DNA of 64,000 nucleotides from Spizellomyces punctatus DAOM BR117 (Eukaryota > Chytridiomycota > Chytridiomycetes > Spizellomycetales > Spizellomycetaceae). Below the pieces are notes generated by a model. It had not been told where the DNA came from, did not search any database, and saw only the letters and a program-made list of their open reading frames with translations. Below, piece after piece: positions 12,361 to 24,992 of the stretch. Made by a program: the position numbers and the translations under genes. The stretch is from contig NW_015971537.1 of NCBI RefSeq assembly GCF_000182565.1, forward strand, positions 248,001-312,000, written 5' to 3'. The stretch's first letter is position 1; each line of letters opens with the position of its first letter.

Positions 12361-13557
12361 ATGAACGATGGCATCCTACCCGAAATTCCGAGCCGCTCTA
12401 CGACACCTACTCTCTCGGCCCGCTTTGCAATACCGACGTCCCTCCAAGACACGGTTAATAAAGTCGAGAGGGCAAGGGAGCTAGAACGAAGCGAAATTCA
12501 GCGTAATGCAAATGAATTACAAAAGAAGGATGCTTTAACCGGAATGGTACCGCTCATGTCCGTCACGGGGAGTGGGTCGGGGGAACAGGCGAGGCTTGCG
12601 CTTCTTGATAAGCGAAAAGGACGTGCAAGTTTAGTTGGATCACCCAGAGGACGAGAGTCACCAGTGTTAATGTCAAGACCGGGCTCTATTGTCCTTCGAC
12701 CTAGTTCTACTGCAAATTTGGACTCTGCACCTAGCACCGCCCTTTCCTCCCGTCCCCAGTCGGCAAAGCCCGCCTCATCATCAGAACCAGAACCAGAACA
12801 GGCTGAAGATCAAACCCCCACCTCGTTGATAGAAGAGTACATATCACAGTTAACCGCAAGATCCATACTGGTGGTTGAGAAGCTCCCCCACATCCGATGG
12901 GAAAAGAACGGGATGCTGGATCTGAAAGAAAAGGGGCGTTTAGTGAATAGAATTCTGGAATTGGAAACAAAGATTGGGGAGACGTCGGTGGAGATCACAA
13001 AGACCTCGGGGGTGAAGGCAGAATTGTTGAAAGAGTTGGATGGATGGAGAAAGAAAAAGGAAGGGGTAAGGCTTTTATACTTTTTTTTGGGTAGGTTAAC
13101 GCTCAGAGTCGAGCTCCTCTAAATTCATGTCCTGCAGATGGACGCCATTTTAACCGATCTCCTCCTTCTTCATCGGGACTTGATCGCCCGTCGATCCCAA
13201 TACTTTGAACAAATGATGACCAACTTATCCCAAAACACCCTAGACTCGAACGTCAGCCTGTCGAGCACAGCTACAACAACCCGACGCACCCGTAGACGAG
13301 ATTTGCGATCCCACATTGGACTTCAACAACAACGATCACATCTGGGGTTGAATGCAAATATGGCGGATCCGGGTAGATCACATTTGACGTTGGAGCGGCT
13401 CGGGGAAGGTGGATTGCGGTCTCATTTCAACAATAGTGCTATGTATCATCTGGAACAGGGGATGGTGCCGCAGCGGGGTTTAGACAGTAGCAGTTCGTTA
13501 GGTAGTACGGCTGGTATAGAGGGTGGTTTTACAATAGTCATTGAGCCAAGTGCCTAA
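12361..13557 (+). CDS. Unknown protein with central coiled coil
   Basis: Two exons (12361-13065, 13138-13557) join in phase 0, giving about 373 residues. I do not recognise it. The first 170 residues are mostly low-complexity Ser/Pro/Glu. A folded helical segment follows: LIEEYISQLTARSILVVEKL, then IRWEKNGMLDLKEKGRLVNR and a heptad-rich region through ELLKELDGWRKKKEG. Exon 2 continues with MDAILTDLLLLHRDLIARRS and QYFEQMMTNLSQ, then a polar Ser/Arg/Gly-rich tail. Its start is divergent from the kappa-GST gene, 110-194 bp apart depending on which ATG that gene uses. Confidence 0.72.
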
Positions 13558-13704
13558 AAAGATGGCAAGTTTCCAGAATCTTGACATGTTGAGCCAACAC
13601 TCACATTAATTCAAGAGAAAATTGCAGCACAGTTTCCAAAAGTAAAAAAATTCAAAATTGTATTTCACATAATAGAATAATATGTAAGGTGCAATGTGGT
13701 CAAT

Positions 13705-16700
13705 TTATGTAACATCGGCTGAGGAAACTCGTGGGTGTGATGCAGGTGGTGGATTTGGCGGGTCGGCTTGGAACGCATCCACGGCTTTTGCAACAAGAGC
13801 TTCCAGGTCCTAAAGCAAAACTGATTAGGGCTAGAACAATAGTATAATCAGAAGAGACAAAGCTTACCGCTTGCATTGTGTTCAGCATCTGCTCGACCTC
13901 CTTGTATTTTTCCAACACAATTGCACTGTCATCAGCAATGTCCTCTCGTGATGATTCTGGATCATGACTTGATGAAGTATTTGCTATTTGCGGCGTTCCT
14001 AAACGCCCCTCTGATGGGTTTCCTACATCCGGTACGGCCGGTACGGCCGGTTCTGCTGGTGATGCATCTGCAGGCTCGTCTGGTACGCCTTCCGAGGCGC
14101 TTGTGAACGAGTCAAAGGAGCTTTGTGAGGTGTTGGCAGACTCCTCCGGTTGTTTTGAGTCAACAGCTGGTTGGCGGCGGGTGCTTTGGAGGGATTCTTC
14201 TAGGTCGGCCTGTAATGTGTTGTAAACGTCGCTCAGGGACACGCTCGCTGTTGATCCTTTCCGAACATTCTTTCGTGCTGTGGTAGAGTCCATTGAGACG
14301 GTTCGTGGACGGAGTATCTCATTCAGTCCACAGTCATCGTACGGTCTTGGTAACACGGCGAGCTCTGGCACGGCTGCTTTAGAAGACCCTCGTGGAGGAA
14401 TTGGGATTGTCTCTCGCAAACGCGCCTCCAGACTCCGCAACTTTTGTACATCAGCTCCTTTCAGTATCTCTTCCAGATATTCCTCCATTGTTTCAAAGTT
14501 GGCTCGACTTGATCGGACAGGGTTGACTGTAATGCTGGCCCGGCTGGCTTTGGTTGTACCGTTTCCTTGTATCGCAGAATTAACAGCCTCGCCGTCCAGC
14601 GGAGAGACTGTGCCGTTAGTGGTAGGCTTACCAGCAGCAGTAGCAGCGGTGCCGGTTGGTGACATTGACTTTACGCTAGACGATTGTGTTTGTAGCTGGA
14701 CGTTTTCTAGTATTGGTACCGCTTGTCGAGTCTGGGGTTCTCCTTGTCGTAGAGCATCAGGTGGCGATAGATCGGGTGGGGATGAATACGTCGACTTGGA
14801 ATTTATCGTCGTTTCAATTGAAGGATTGTCTTTTGCAGGAGGAGTGGGCGGTGTCTCCCTGACACTATGCAAAGTCGAATTCTTCTTCGAAGGCGGTGGT
14901 TCCGAAAAGCTTGCATTGCTGTCCAGTCTCATCAGCGTTGCCTGCGCAATGACACCCGGGTCATAGCGTAAGGAACTCGCACGGGCGTTGACCCGTGGTG
15001 GTGGGGTTGCCTTGCTTGGTAGGACCGAAGGCGGTTGAGGAGCTTCATTCAAAATTCGACCTATCAAGCTGGTAGTATCATAGAAGTCTGAGTGAGTGAT
15101 TTCTTTGACGATCATCTGGTCGCTCGTTTCCTTTCGTAGCGGTGAGAGCTGTCGTTGTTCTACCGACAGACTATCTGAGCTGTCATTTCGTGATCGCATG
15201 GGGGAGTTGCTGGATGTTACGCTACTGGTGTCAATACTGTCAGTAGAGAGCTGCGGAGATACTCGCAAATCTGGCATTCCACCAGCAGCAGGCAACTCCT
15301 CCAGAAAGGCGGGCTTCGAACTCAGAATGCTCTGAATGTCGTCCAACAAGGAAGTTCCAAGGTTTGTGTCCACCGAAGAAGCCAGAGAAGGAGCGGGTGC
15401 AGTGCCTTGCCCGGTCCATTCTTTCCGTAGAACAAAATCAATTTCTTCTGCAGTGCCTTCTGCCATCATCAGGATCGGATAGACGCGCTCTGTATCTTCT
15501 CGCATTATTTCTTAACAACAAATTTGCTGTCAGACCGGCTAAGGTTTCAGAAGGAGGAGGATACAGATAGCAGATACGAACCTTGTCCTTTGAAGATAGA
15601 GTGCAGGGTGTACTTGTAGGAAGAGCTTGATCGTATCTTAAACTTTTTCAAGGCCATGTCAATAATTTCGCCGACTGTGACATTGCTATTCACGCCAATG
15701 GTCTTGTAGGTGCGCATCTTTCCAGTTGGGTCCGACTCGTCGTACATAAAGATACGAATCAAGTGATAATTCTTCTCAAAGAGGTTGAGCTTCTTGTTAA
15801 TTATCACTTTGATAATGTTGTCGTCCGTCATACGAACACTGCTGATACCACCAGTGCTATTGACGACATGAGAGACGGAGGCAGAGTCCCCAACACCAGG
15901 TAAACCCTTATGGCGGAGCTCCTCCAGTACATTGAAGACATTATCATTTTCTCCCAGCCGTTTCTCCTCTGTAACACAGAAGTCTTAGAAAGGGCCACGG
16001 CTTCATCGCATACTATTTGATACGTACGTGAATCCATGTGAAGCACGCTCACATAATATTCGTTCGGAGTCGCTCCAGGTACGCGAAATCGCCGCAAAGC
16101 TACCGCAAGCAATTCCGATGCCGTCAACGATTTCGTCAGATTCACGGTTTTGAAGGTTGCTTTCAGGTCAACATTTCCGGCGTAAATTCGGAGTACATTA
16201 ATTGGCTCCTACGAGATGGTTATACATTAGCTGATTTTAACACAATCTAAAGCGTTGTTATCTCACCTTATTCAGCTCCTCATTCGATGGTGCTCTTCGG
16301 GTCTCCACCACCACGGGCCGCTCTAGTGAGCGAGCGGCATTTGCTACTTCCTTGGCCTTCTTGCTACCCGTGCGCGATAGCAATTTCTATTCGAGAGATG
16401 AACAATGTTCAGACCACGAAATGGCACACTCTGCATTCAATCCAACATTTTCAACATATAAACTGCCCCATCTGCATACCGTCAAGAAATTGCGACTAAG
16501 AGAGTTGTGATTTGACTTTTGTTGTCGAGGAATAGTGCCCATTTCTGGAGCGTCAAACTCATCAGACAGGTCATCATCGTCACTAGCATCGATGTATTCT
16601 ACAAAGTCTTCCGGAAAGACGATATTCCGTCGCTTTCCAGTTTGGGACGGCGGTGGCGGTTCTAGATCCTCTTCCTGTACAGTGGTGACGGACACGTTTC

Positions 16701-17150
16701 GCATTTTATTCAGACGAGCCAGGCGCTCAAATGGAGTCTAACGGAATGATGTTGCTTTTTCGTAAGAAGACAAGCGGAATCAGTTGTAAGAGAAGACTAC
16801 ACAAATGTACCTCGACATTCTCCGCGGGTATATAGCCAATCTATTGGATGTTGGAATAAGGTAAGAACGTAGGCAAACTCTGGTTCAGATTGCTCTCTTG
16901 ATATGGTTCCAGCACGTACCTCATCTGTTTTGATGCATTTCACCAGCCACCAATACGAATTTGAGTCGTCCAACAGCTCCAACGAGTCTCCTTTAAGGAC
17001 GCATACTTGGCCCTCCAAATTCGCAACAAAGGTATGAAGTGCATAGACCAATCCAAAGTCTATCGGTTCGTCTGGGTCTATTATATCTGGTGATTCAATG
17101 TCATATTCGTCGTCCGTGTCCCCGTCCGAACCCTGTCCATTGAACCCCAT
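13705..17150 (-). CDS. SH3 and tandem Ras-associating (RA) domain scaffold protein
   Basis: Multi-exon gene starting at 17150 (MGFNGQGSDGDTDDEYDIE). An SH3 domain covers roughly residues 30-90: FGLVYALHTFVANLEGQVCV, LLDDSNSYWWLVKCI, then a 30-nt exon (16840-16811) giving IGYIPAENVE. It is followed by TPFERLARLNKMRN, which I associate with fungal SH3 proteins. Two RA-type ubiquitin-like domains follow: INVLRIYAGNVDLKATFKTV to YYVSVLHMDSR, and HLIRIFMYDESDPTGKMRTY through YTLHSIFKGQ, ending with VLRKEWTGQG. The last large exon is a long Ser/Pro/Thr-rich disordered tail of about 550 residues ending in a short coiled coil (EKYKEVEQMLNTMQA). Such proteins bind Ras/Rho-type GTPases and act in polarity; the exact orthologue is uncertain. 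Confidence 0.8.
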
Positions 17151-18046
17151 TGTGCGCGGCCCGGCTCGACACCGCGCTTGTTTACAGGGCGAATTCTTTT
17201 ATTTTCTGGCAGGATGAGTGAAAGATACGGCAGTGACTCGTGCCTCTGCTTTCTTCCGTGTGCTGGCTACCTTGAGGCTAGACGAGGATTGTGCGGACGC
17301 AAGTGTCCTAGCGAGAAACTATTGAAACCACAGTGTTGTCTTTGCAGAACCCGAATTTGCAAGTGTACAATATGTGTAAAGGCGTCAAGTGTACTGGTAG
17401 CGAGCGTGTCCTAAGGCTATTGCTGGTCCTTGCAGAACCCGGAATTTGCAAAAGTGTTAAAATGTCGTTGCGGACCTTTTGGCGGGGTTTTTGGGTGTTT
17501 TCGTGTGGTAAAGGCAGAGAATCAAGCGAGTGTTTAAAGACGACCTTGACCAACAATGGTCACAGGTCGCTCGTATGTGAAGCAAGCACACGAGGGCGCG
17601 AAGCAGCGATAGCGTAAAGATCTCCAGCTGAAATGATTTCCTTGGGCGGCGGAGAGCCCGACGGAAAGGTGTAGCGCCGTGCTGGCCGGGGAGTTGGTTC
17701 AAACCGCCGCCCAAATATGGATAAATGAGACGCGCAGAACGAGATTTGAAAAGAAATGAGATGGAGATGGAAATGACAGCAAGAAGTCATGTTCAAAAGG
17801 TGTGCTACGGGGGCTACGGGAGCAAACGACGTTGTTGTGTTGCCAAGTTGACGACGACCTCCAAAAAGGATTTTGGAAAATGCAGCACATGGAGGAAGGT
17901 CGAAATCGGCCTACGATCACGTGCACATGATTGCAAAGCCAAGCGCTTGGCGGCCTTTTTGAACTGTTGACAATCTCTTTTCGTTTGCTTGGCCTGCTCG
18001 ATTGCGCAGCGCGGGCAAGTTCTTTTACGGACTTTGCAGCCCAAAC
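17151..18046. promoter_or_regulatory. Divergent intergenic region between the SH3-RA and XPG genes
   Basis: About 900 bp separates the two start codons, much longer than other divergent spacers in the window (110-350 bp). It carries an imperfect direct repeat (17342-17366 and 17430-17457) sharing a core around ttgcagaaccc and aatttgcaa, plus repeated caagtgt elements at about 17300 and 17386. Short open frames have no recognisable product. Regulatory function is inferred only from position and repetition. Confidence 0.4.
17342..17457. repeat. Imperfect direct repeat upstream of the SH3-RA and XPG genes
   Basis: Copies at 17342-17366 and 17430-17457 share ttgcagaaccc, then aatttgcaa and agtgt, differing by a few inserted bases. 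The 88-bp spacing and the nearby repeated caagtgt and tagcgag elements suggest decay of a longer tandem unit. Confidence 0.7.
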
Positions 18047-21000
18047 ATGGGTGTAAAAAGCCTATGGAAGCTGTTGGAACCAGCGGCAAAACCGAGGAGA
18101 CTCGAGACGCTTGCTGGCCAGAAACTGGCGATTGATGCAAGCATCTGGCTGCACCAGTTCCTCAAAGCCATGCGAGATAAAGAAGGCAATCTCCTAAAAG
18201 GGGCGCACATTGTCGGATTTTATCGCAGAATCTGCAAGCTGCTTTATTTCGGTATACGACCAGTGTTTGTGTTTGATGGTGACACTCCGGCGATGAAGAG
18301 GGTTGCATTGGTACACTTTGTTCCTTGTGATGATCTTGTAGTTTCAATTAGAGTTATCTGAACTATATCCATCTTCAGACTGAAAGGCGAAGGCGAAAAA
18401 CCACAGCAAAGAGCAATTTGGCACGGACGGCGCACAAAATCCTCTACAAGCGTCTCCAACTACAAGCACTACAAAAGTCAAAGGCCGATGAGACAACCAG
18501 GTTCGGTGAATTGCCCTTGGTGGAGACTATTGTTCTCAATTAATAAACATTAATTGTCATGTCAAAAAGTGCACCAGCGGCTCTTGAAAGCACTTTGCTG
18601 CGTTCAGACGCGTTGCAAGAGCTTCCCCAAGACGTTCGATACGTAGATCAGACGGAAGATGCACATGTCACGCCACCTGCACCTGCCCCACAAAGCAATA
18701 ATCCTCGAAGCTCTAATCGCAAGGGGAAACGGGATGAATACGAACTTCCAGAGGAAGTCGAAGAGTGGGTACTGTTCGTGCTTGAAAGTATGAAGGTTTC
18801 CCTGCGTGCAATGTCTCATGTCCTGTAAATTTAGAGTGAGCACTGCCGCGTTCGTTGATCATCGGTTTGTTACCGAGGAGGAAATGCGAGATTTTATCAA
18901 TAATCATAAGAACGATGTGGACCTCTCGTCTGTTAATCTCGATGCTCAAGCTTTCAAAGACCTTCCTATTGAAACCCAACATGATATCGTAACTGAACTC
19001 AAAAATAGGTCACGGCAAGCGGACCACAGACGACTGGCGGGGCTGGTGAATGCTGCTCCCAATCCTATGGCTTTTTCTGCACTTCAGATAAAGCATCTCG
19101 TGAAACGCAATGATTTGACGGAGCGCCTACAGAACTTGGCAAAGAACGCTGGTGTCACGAGCAATCCCGGATTGAAAAAGTGGAAAGCAAAGAACGCGCG
19201 GCGCCCACAGCGTGTTGCAAGCGAGAGAGCTCGGGAATACATGCTAGTTAAGAATGCTGACACAGGTGGACATACCATCAAGCTGAATGCTCAACTAGAG
19301 AGAGGAGGGGCAGGGGGCTTTCAAAATGAGCCTAGTATAGCCCCCACTGTGATTAATCTAGTTGATGAGGATGGTGAGGTATCCGAGGAGACATCGGGTG
19401 AGGAAATTGAGCCCGATGTCGATGCTCGTATGGCATCCGTCAGGAGATTGCCCGCAAAGAAACAGTTGAAAAGAATCACTGCCAAGCAGCATCATACTAT
19501 CACTGCCGAGCATCATCATACTACCCCAGCAACCGAGGTAGACAGCGACGATGATGAAGAATTTGAGGAGATAACAGGTGAACTAGTGTATTGCGTAAAA
19601 GTTTAATTCGATGACCTGACATAGCCCGGTGATGCATCAGACATTCCAACCCCACCTTATACGGCATCCGCAGTATCGGGAATGGAGCAGGATACTAATG
19701 TGGATATGACAAGTCACGAAAAGGACCAGGACAAGTCTCTCCTTGCCAATTTTCAGGCATACCTTCCAGACAACCTCCCAATTGAAAAAATAATGGAGTA
19801 TTTCGCCACAGGACCACCGGAGGGCCCAACAGAAGATGGACCTTCTACCGACATGTACGAGGACGTACCACCACAGCCTGGGTGGGGTGGGCACCGTTCA
19901 TCTCCAGTGCCTGCCTGGCCTGACTCTGGTTTTCAACCTGAATCCTATGTTGGCAGAAGGGAGGTAGCCACTGAAGGTGGGTGGGACGCTCAACCAGCAA
20001 TGGATCCTGGTTGGACTGGTGAGAATACATGGGAAGAGAACAAATCTAATGCGTGGGGAAAGGATGTTGCGCTTGGGTGGAGTACAGAAGTGGAGAAAGA
20101 GGTTACTACGCTGCAGCTAGAAGAGAAACATTCATGGACGAAATCGGGCAATGACGATGAACAGGAGGGTGCATTTGTAGTTGAGGATGAAGCCCGCCAG
20201 CTGAGGGTCGAAGACGAGAATGTAGATGGGTGGGCTCGTTCACCCTTACGGAACACCCCTGACCCACTTGAAGACGGCCAGGTTACCTATCCAGAAACCA
20301 GCGTTGAAGAACAAAAACTTTTGACATANNNNNNNNNNNNNNNNNNNNNNNNNNNNNNNNNNNNNNNNNNNNNNNNNNNNNNNNNNNNNNNNNNNNNNNN
20401 NNNNNNNNNNNNNNNNNNNNNNNNNNNNCAGCGACGATGATGAAGAATTTGAGGAGATAACAGGTGAACTAGTGTATTGCGTAAAAGTTTAATTCGATGA
20501 CCTGACATAGCCCGGTGATGCATCAGACATTCCAACCCCACCTTATACGGCATCCGCAGTATCGGGAATGGAGCAGGATACTAATGTGGATATGACAAGT
20601 CACGAAAAGGACCAGGACAAGTCTCTCCTTGCCAATTTTCAGGCATACCTTCCAGACAACCTCCCAATTGAAAAAATAATGGAGTATTTCGCCACAGGAC
20701 CACCGGAGGGCCCAACAGAAGATGGACCTTCTACCGACATGTACGAGGACGTACCACCACAGCCTGGGTGGGGTGGGCACCGTTCATCTCCAGTGCCTGC
20801 CTGGCCTGACTCTGGTTTTCAACCTGAATCCTATGTTGGCAGAAGGGAGGTAGCCACTGAAGGTGGGTGGGACGCTCAACCAGCAATGGATCCTGGTTGG
20901 ACTGGTGAGAATACATGGGAAGAGAACAAATCTAATGCGTGGGGAAAGGATGTTGCGCTTGGGTGGAGTACAGAAGTGGAGAAAGAGGTTACTACGCTGC

Positions 21001-23334
21001 AGCTAGAAGAGAAACATTCATGGACGAAATCGGGCAATGACGATGAACAGGAGGGTGCATTTGTAGTTGAGGATGAAGCCCGCCAGCTGAGGGTCGAAGA
21101 CGAGAATGTAGATGGGTGGGCTCGTTCACCCTTACGGAACACCCCTGACCCACTTGAAGACGGCCAGGTTACCTATCCAGAAACCAGCGTTGAAGAACAA
21201 AAACTTTTGACATATGGCGAGCTTGAAATGAATGAGGCCGCGCAACACCGGGACGCTTCAAATACTCGCCTGAACGACGCAGTCCTCAAAGTTTTGACAG
21301 GCGCAATAACACCAGACGAAGCCTACAACGCTTGGCAGGATATTCTATCCGATGCCTTCACATCGGTATATCCGGACCACGAAAACATGCTCCGTTTAGC
21401 AGTATATGGATGGTCCGAAGAGGAAGTACAGGAAGAGCTGACCCATGTGAAGAAGCGACATGATAAAGCAGTTGAGGGAAGTATCTCTGCGCAGGCGCAT
21501 GAGTTGTGGACAAAAATTTTGGAGTATACACTGATTTGGCGGGAGGAGCGGAGCTCGAAGAATGAGACTGTTACGGTGGCACCAGCTGAAGCAGCCGGTT
21601 CAGACCATCTTTCGCCAATCGCGGAGAAATCGGTGATAGTGGCTGATCCAGATCACCCTCGACCAGATGATCGAGCGTCAACGACGGACATTCAAGTGCC
21701 CATAGATTTCTCGAAACTGCTACCACCTCGATCCCCCGAGCCGATCATTACAGATCGAATCGGGTTTCTGGCTAGAACGTCGCCGATGAAGCGTACTTTG
21801 ACCAGTAATGTGGCCAATGTCATCCAAAGCCCGAAAAGGTCCAGTGCAGATGTTCTCGGCTTTGCGTCGGATTCAGAGGACGAGGAGTTTCATTCACCTG
21901 CGATAAAGAAGCATAAAAGGCCGGATATAGTGGAAGGAATTATGGAAGCAGAAGTTGAGATGACGGAGGTTACGTCCGGGCTCTTGGCTGCGACAAAGGA
22001 GGCAGATGGAACGGCACCCGTCACCCCACCTCATACCAAGCCTATTGTCGAGCACGTGAATACACCGCCTAGCGAAGAAGAGCCCTCAAGGGTATCAGCT
22101 TATTCAACCACGCCGACAGAAACTGCATCTGTCAACCCTGCCATCCAACCTGGTCCCACCGCAGCGCAAGCCACAATCGATCTGAATGATGGATCTGATC
22201 TTTTTGAAGACGACGTTTACTTGAACAATGAAGATGAAGAGGTGGGCATTGACGTTCCAACTGAACTCAACGAAGAAAACGAAGAATATACTCGTTTCGT
22301 GTCTTCTCTATCAAACCAAACACCTGATGACGTTGCACGACGGCTAGAAAGCGAAATGATCAGCCTGAACAAGCAGAAACGAAAAGAAGAGGCTAGTGCA
22401 GTTGATATTGAAACTCAGCTCATTAGGGAAATTCAGGAGCTTCTTCGCATTTTTGGTCTTCCTTATATCGCTGCTCCAATGGAGGCTGAGTCTCAATGCG
22501 CCTGGCTGGTTCAAAACTCCCTTGTAGACGGCATCGTGACTGATGACTCTGACGTGTTCCTCTTTGGCGGCACGATGATTTACAAGAACATGTTTAATCA
22601 GCAAAAATACGTGGAGGAGTATACCATGGACCGCCTGGAAGAGACCATGCTTTTGACTAGAGAAAAGTTGGTTCAGCTGGCCTATCTGTTGGGAAGTGAC
22701 TATACGGAAGGAATTGAAGGAATTGGACCTACGAGTGCCATGGAAATATTAACAATGTGGCGAGGGGAAGGGCTGGAGCCACTCCAAGGGTTTCGGGAGT
22801 GGTGGGAACGCGTTTTGAGAGGCGAAACTGATGTGGATGAGGAACCGATTCTGAGAAGACTGGTAAGTAACCTATACCATTTGCGAGCAGTTCTTCAGTT
22901 AACATCTTTACATTAATTTTTAGCGCAAACACTGCCAAAAGCTTGCCATCCCGTCGTCATTTCCAGACCCTCGAGTTCTGGACGCCTACTTTCATCCACA
23001 ACTCGATACTAACCCTACGGCCTTTACCTGGGGCCGGCCCGACTTGAATGCCCTTCGAGATTTCATGGAAGACAAACTGGATTGGAAGCAGCATCAAGTT
23101 GATCACATTATGATACCACTCATCAAGGAAATGGATCGAAATTTGAATGCAAAGAATCGACAAGCGCGTTTGGACAAGTTTTTCTCGGTGACGAGTACCA
23201 ACGTCCATGCTAGTGAGCGTGTTAGAGAGGTAGTGGAGGGATGGAAGGAAGGAGGTGGGAAGAGGAGAAAGGTGGAGAGTAAAAGAGGGAAGAAGACGGT
23301 CTCAAAGAGAGGCCGAGGCCGAGGCAGGAAATGA
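18047..23334 (+). CDS. RAD2: DNA repair endonuclease XPG/Rad2 (ERCC5), interrupted by an assembly gap
   Basis: Structure-specific 3' endonuclease of nucleotide excision repair. The N-terminal nuclease half starts at 18047 (MGVKSLWKLLEPAAKP, with LAIDASIWLHQFLKAM and RPVFVFDGDTPAMKR). A long spacer includes the Rad2-type segment LPIETQHDIVTELKNRSRQA and RVASERAREYMLVK. The XPG-I half has GLPYIAAPMEAESQCAWLV, IVTDDSDVFLFGG and LAYLLGSDYTEGIEGIGP. Near the C-terminus QARLDKFFS fits a PCNA-binding PIP box, followed by a Lys/Arg-rich tail. Inferred exons: 18047-18310, 18379-18500, 18570-18773, 18835-19577, then 20527-22862 and 22924-23334. That route, skipping the duplicated 19641-20328 and the gap, gives about 1359 residues in frame. 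The duplication is treated separately as an artefact. Confidence 0.93.
19543..20328 (+). repeat. Left copy of a 786-bp direct duplication next to an assembly gap
   Basis: Positions 19543-20328 recur at 20429-21214 at a constant offset of 886 bp, with no difference I could find by eye. The copy ends exactly where a run of N begins and its twin begins exactly where the N run ends. This is the signature of two contigs whose overlapping ends were scaffolded rather than merged. It is not evidence of a biological repeat within XPG. Confidence 0.93.
20329..20428. other. Assembly gap (100 N) inside the XPG gene
   Basis: Exactly 100 N, a conventional placeholder length. Both flanks carry the same 786 bp, so the true gap length is probably negative. 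Confidence 0.97.
20429..21214 (+). repeat. Right copy of the 786-bp duplication flanking the gap
   Basis: Twin of 19543-20328. The reading frame continues without a break from this copy into the unique downstream part of XPG, so this copy should be retained when the locus is corrected. Confidence 0.93.
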
Positions 23335-23428
23335 TACCTGTTTTTACACACCGTATATAGCACTTTTGTACATATGTGGGTAGTTCAAGTCTACCCTCAC
23401 CCTGCATGCATATTCATATTATCGCAAT

Positions 23429-24992
23429 TTAACTCCGGTAATCCGCATTAATACTAATATATCCATGACTAAAATCACAAGTGTACATTTTGGCTTCTTC
23501 GGATCCCAACCCAAGTTCAATCCTGACAATAATATCCTCGTTTTCCAAGATCGCCGCCGCCTTTTCTTCATCAACATCAAATGGCGCCCCGTCTTTGAAC
23601 AAATGGAGGAAATCGGATGTGGGGGACCCAACATACAAGTTGACTTTATTTGGTGTGATGGGGATACCGCTGTACCCGACAGCACACACAATGCGGCCCC
23701 AATTTGCATCTTTACCGTAGATGGCGGTTTTGACGAGCGGGGAAGTGGCAATGGTTGAGGCAATGGTTTTAGCTTCTGCAAAGCTCCGGGCAGACTGTTT
23801 CGGTTGTCGAGTTAGTCTTTTAGTATAAGGTGCGCGGGTATAAGAAACCCTTACCTTGACTTGAATTTCAACAAACTTTGTCGCTCCTTCACCGTCTCGC
23901 ACAATCAACTTTGCCAGTTCAGCAGCAAACGCAGTCAAGTTATCCCTAAACTCTACAAACTCTTTTGAATCCAGTTTATCAATCACGACACCAGATGCGC
24001 CATTCGCTAGGACGGTAAAGGTATCGTTCGTGCTCGTATCGCCATCGATACTGATGGCGTTGAAAGACCGATCGGCGGCGTATTTGGTGGCAGAGTCTAG
24101 GCAGGGTTTGCTGATTTTAACGTCAGTGAAGATGGCGCTGAGCATTGTGGCCATGTTGGGGTGAACTAGAGAAATGAGATGCGTTATTGTGGTACGCAAG
24201 AGAAATAGGAGAGCAATAATGTAACGCACTCATTCCAGCGCCTTTCGACCATCCAGCCATGCGGTAAGATCCACCTTTGGTTGTGAATTCCTGACTACGG
24301 AGTTTTGGGAATGTGTCGGTCGTCATGATACCTTCCGCAGCACCCAACCATGCATTGTGCGTGTCCTCGACGTGCTGGGACAAGTCTGTAATTCCAGCCA
24401 GGATCCGATCCATTTGAAGATGTTGGCCAATAACACCGGTGGACATGACAACTGTGCCAGCCTTGGAATCGTTTCCGGTTATCCCGACCACTTTATCCAC
24501 TGCCCGTGACATTTCCCATGCGTCTTTCAGTCCTTGGTCACCTGTACATGCGTTCGCACAGCCAGAGTTGACAACAAGGGCTTTAATGCTGCCCTTGTCC
24601 GCAGATCCACGGGAAGATACAATCTCACGGGACACTTGCACAGGGGCAGCAGCAAAGCTGTTTGTGGTGAAAACTGCTGAAGCCGTACATGCATGTTGGG
24701 GCGACACAATGAGCGTCAAGTCCTTCAACCCTTCTTTGCGTTTGACCCCAGTTGCCCATCCCCCAGCTTTCCATCCACGCGGGTATGTTCCCTCATATGG
24801 AATCAGATCCTGTCGCGGCCATGGGTTTCGGTTTCCAAGTGCAGGGTTTCCTGTCGTTGCATGTCGCTCTTTGTGGGCTTGGTAGAGCACACTGGGGAGT
24901 TGTCGAAAGAACGATATGCCGTCCCGGAGCGCGCTGGTCCCGGAGGAGATGGCTTGGGAAAGACCCCGTAAGCCTGGTGCTGCCACTATCAT
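23429..24992 (-). CDS. ARG7: Bifunctional glutamate N-acetyltransferase/ornithine acetyltransferase (ArgJ type), mitochondrial
   Basis: Recycles the acetyl group from N-acetylornithine to glutamate and can also make N-acetylglutamate, in the mitochondrial arginine pathway. Three exons (24992-24230, 24165-23855, 23794-23429) give about 479 residues. The N-terminus (MIVAAPGLRGLSQAISSGTS) is amphipathic and Arg/Ser-rich, fitting a presequence. The self-cleavage site is present: across intron 1 the sequence reads KGAGM-IHPNMATML, where the Thr is the expected nucleophile. Other hallmarks are ALVVNSGCANACTGDQG, FNAISIDGDTSTNDTF and the end FSHGYISINADYRS. An in-frame ATG at 25106 would add 38 residues but gives a less typical start. 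It shares a 274-bp divergent promoter with the SRR1-like gene. Confidence 0.94.

Noticed and set aside
14280..14966. 228-residue plus-strand open frame
   Set aside because: It is antisense to the disordered tail of the SH3-RA protein, whose frame and composition are consistent with a real coding exon.
19641..20328. A tandem internal duplication giving XPG two copies of a spacer exon
   Set aside because: The duplicate borders coincide exactly with the 100-N run and the copies look identical, which fits unmerged contig ends better than biology.
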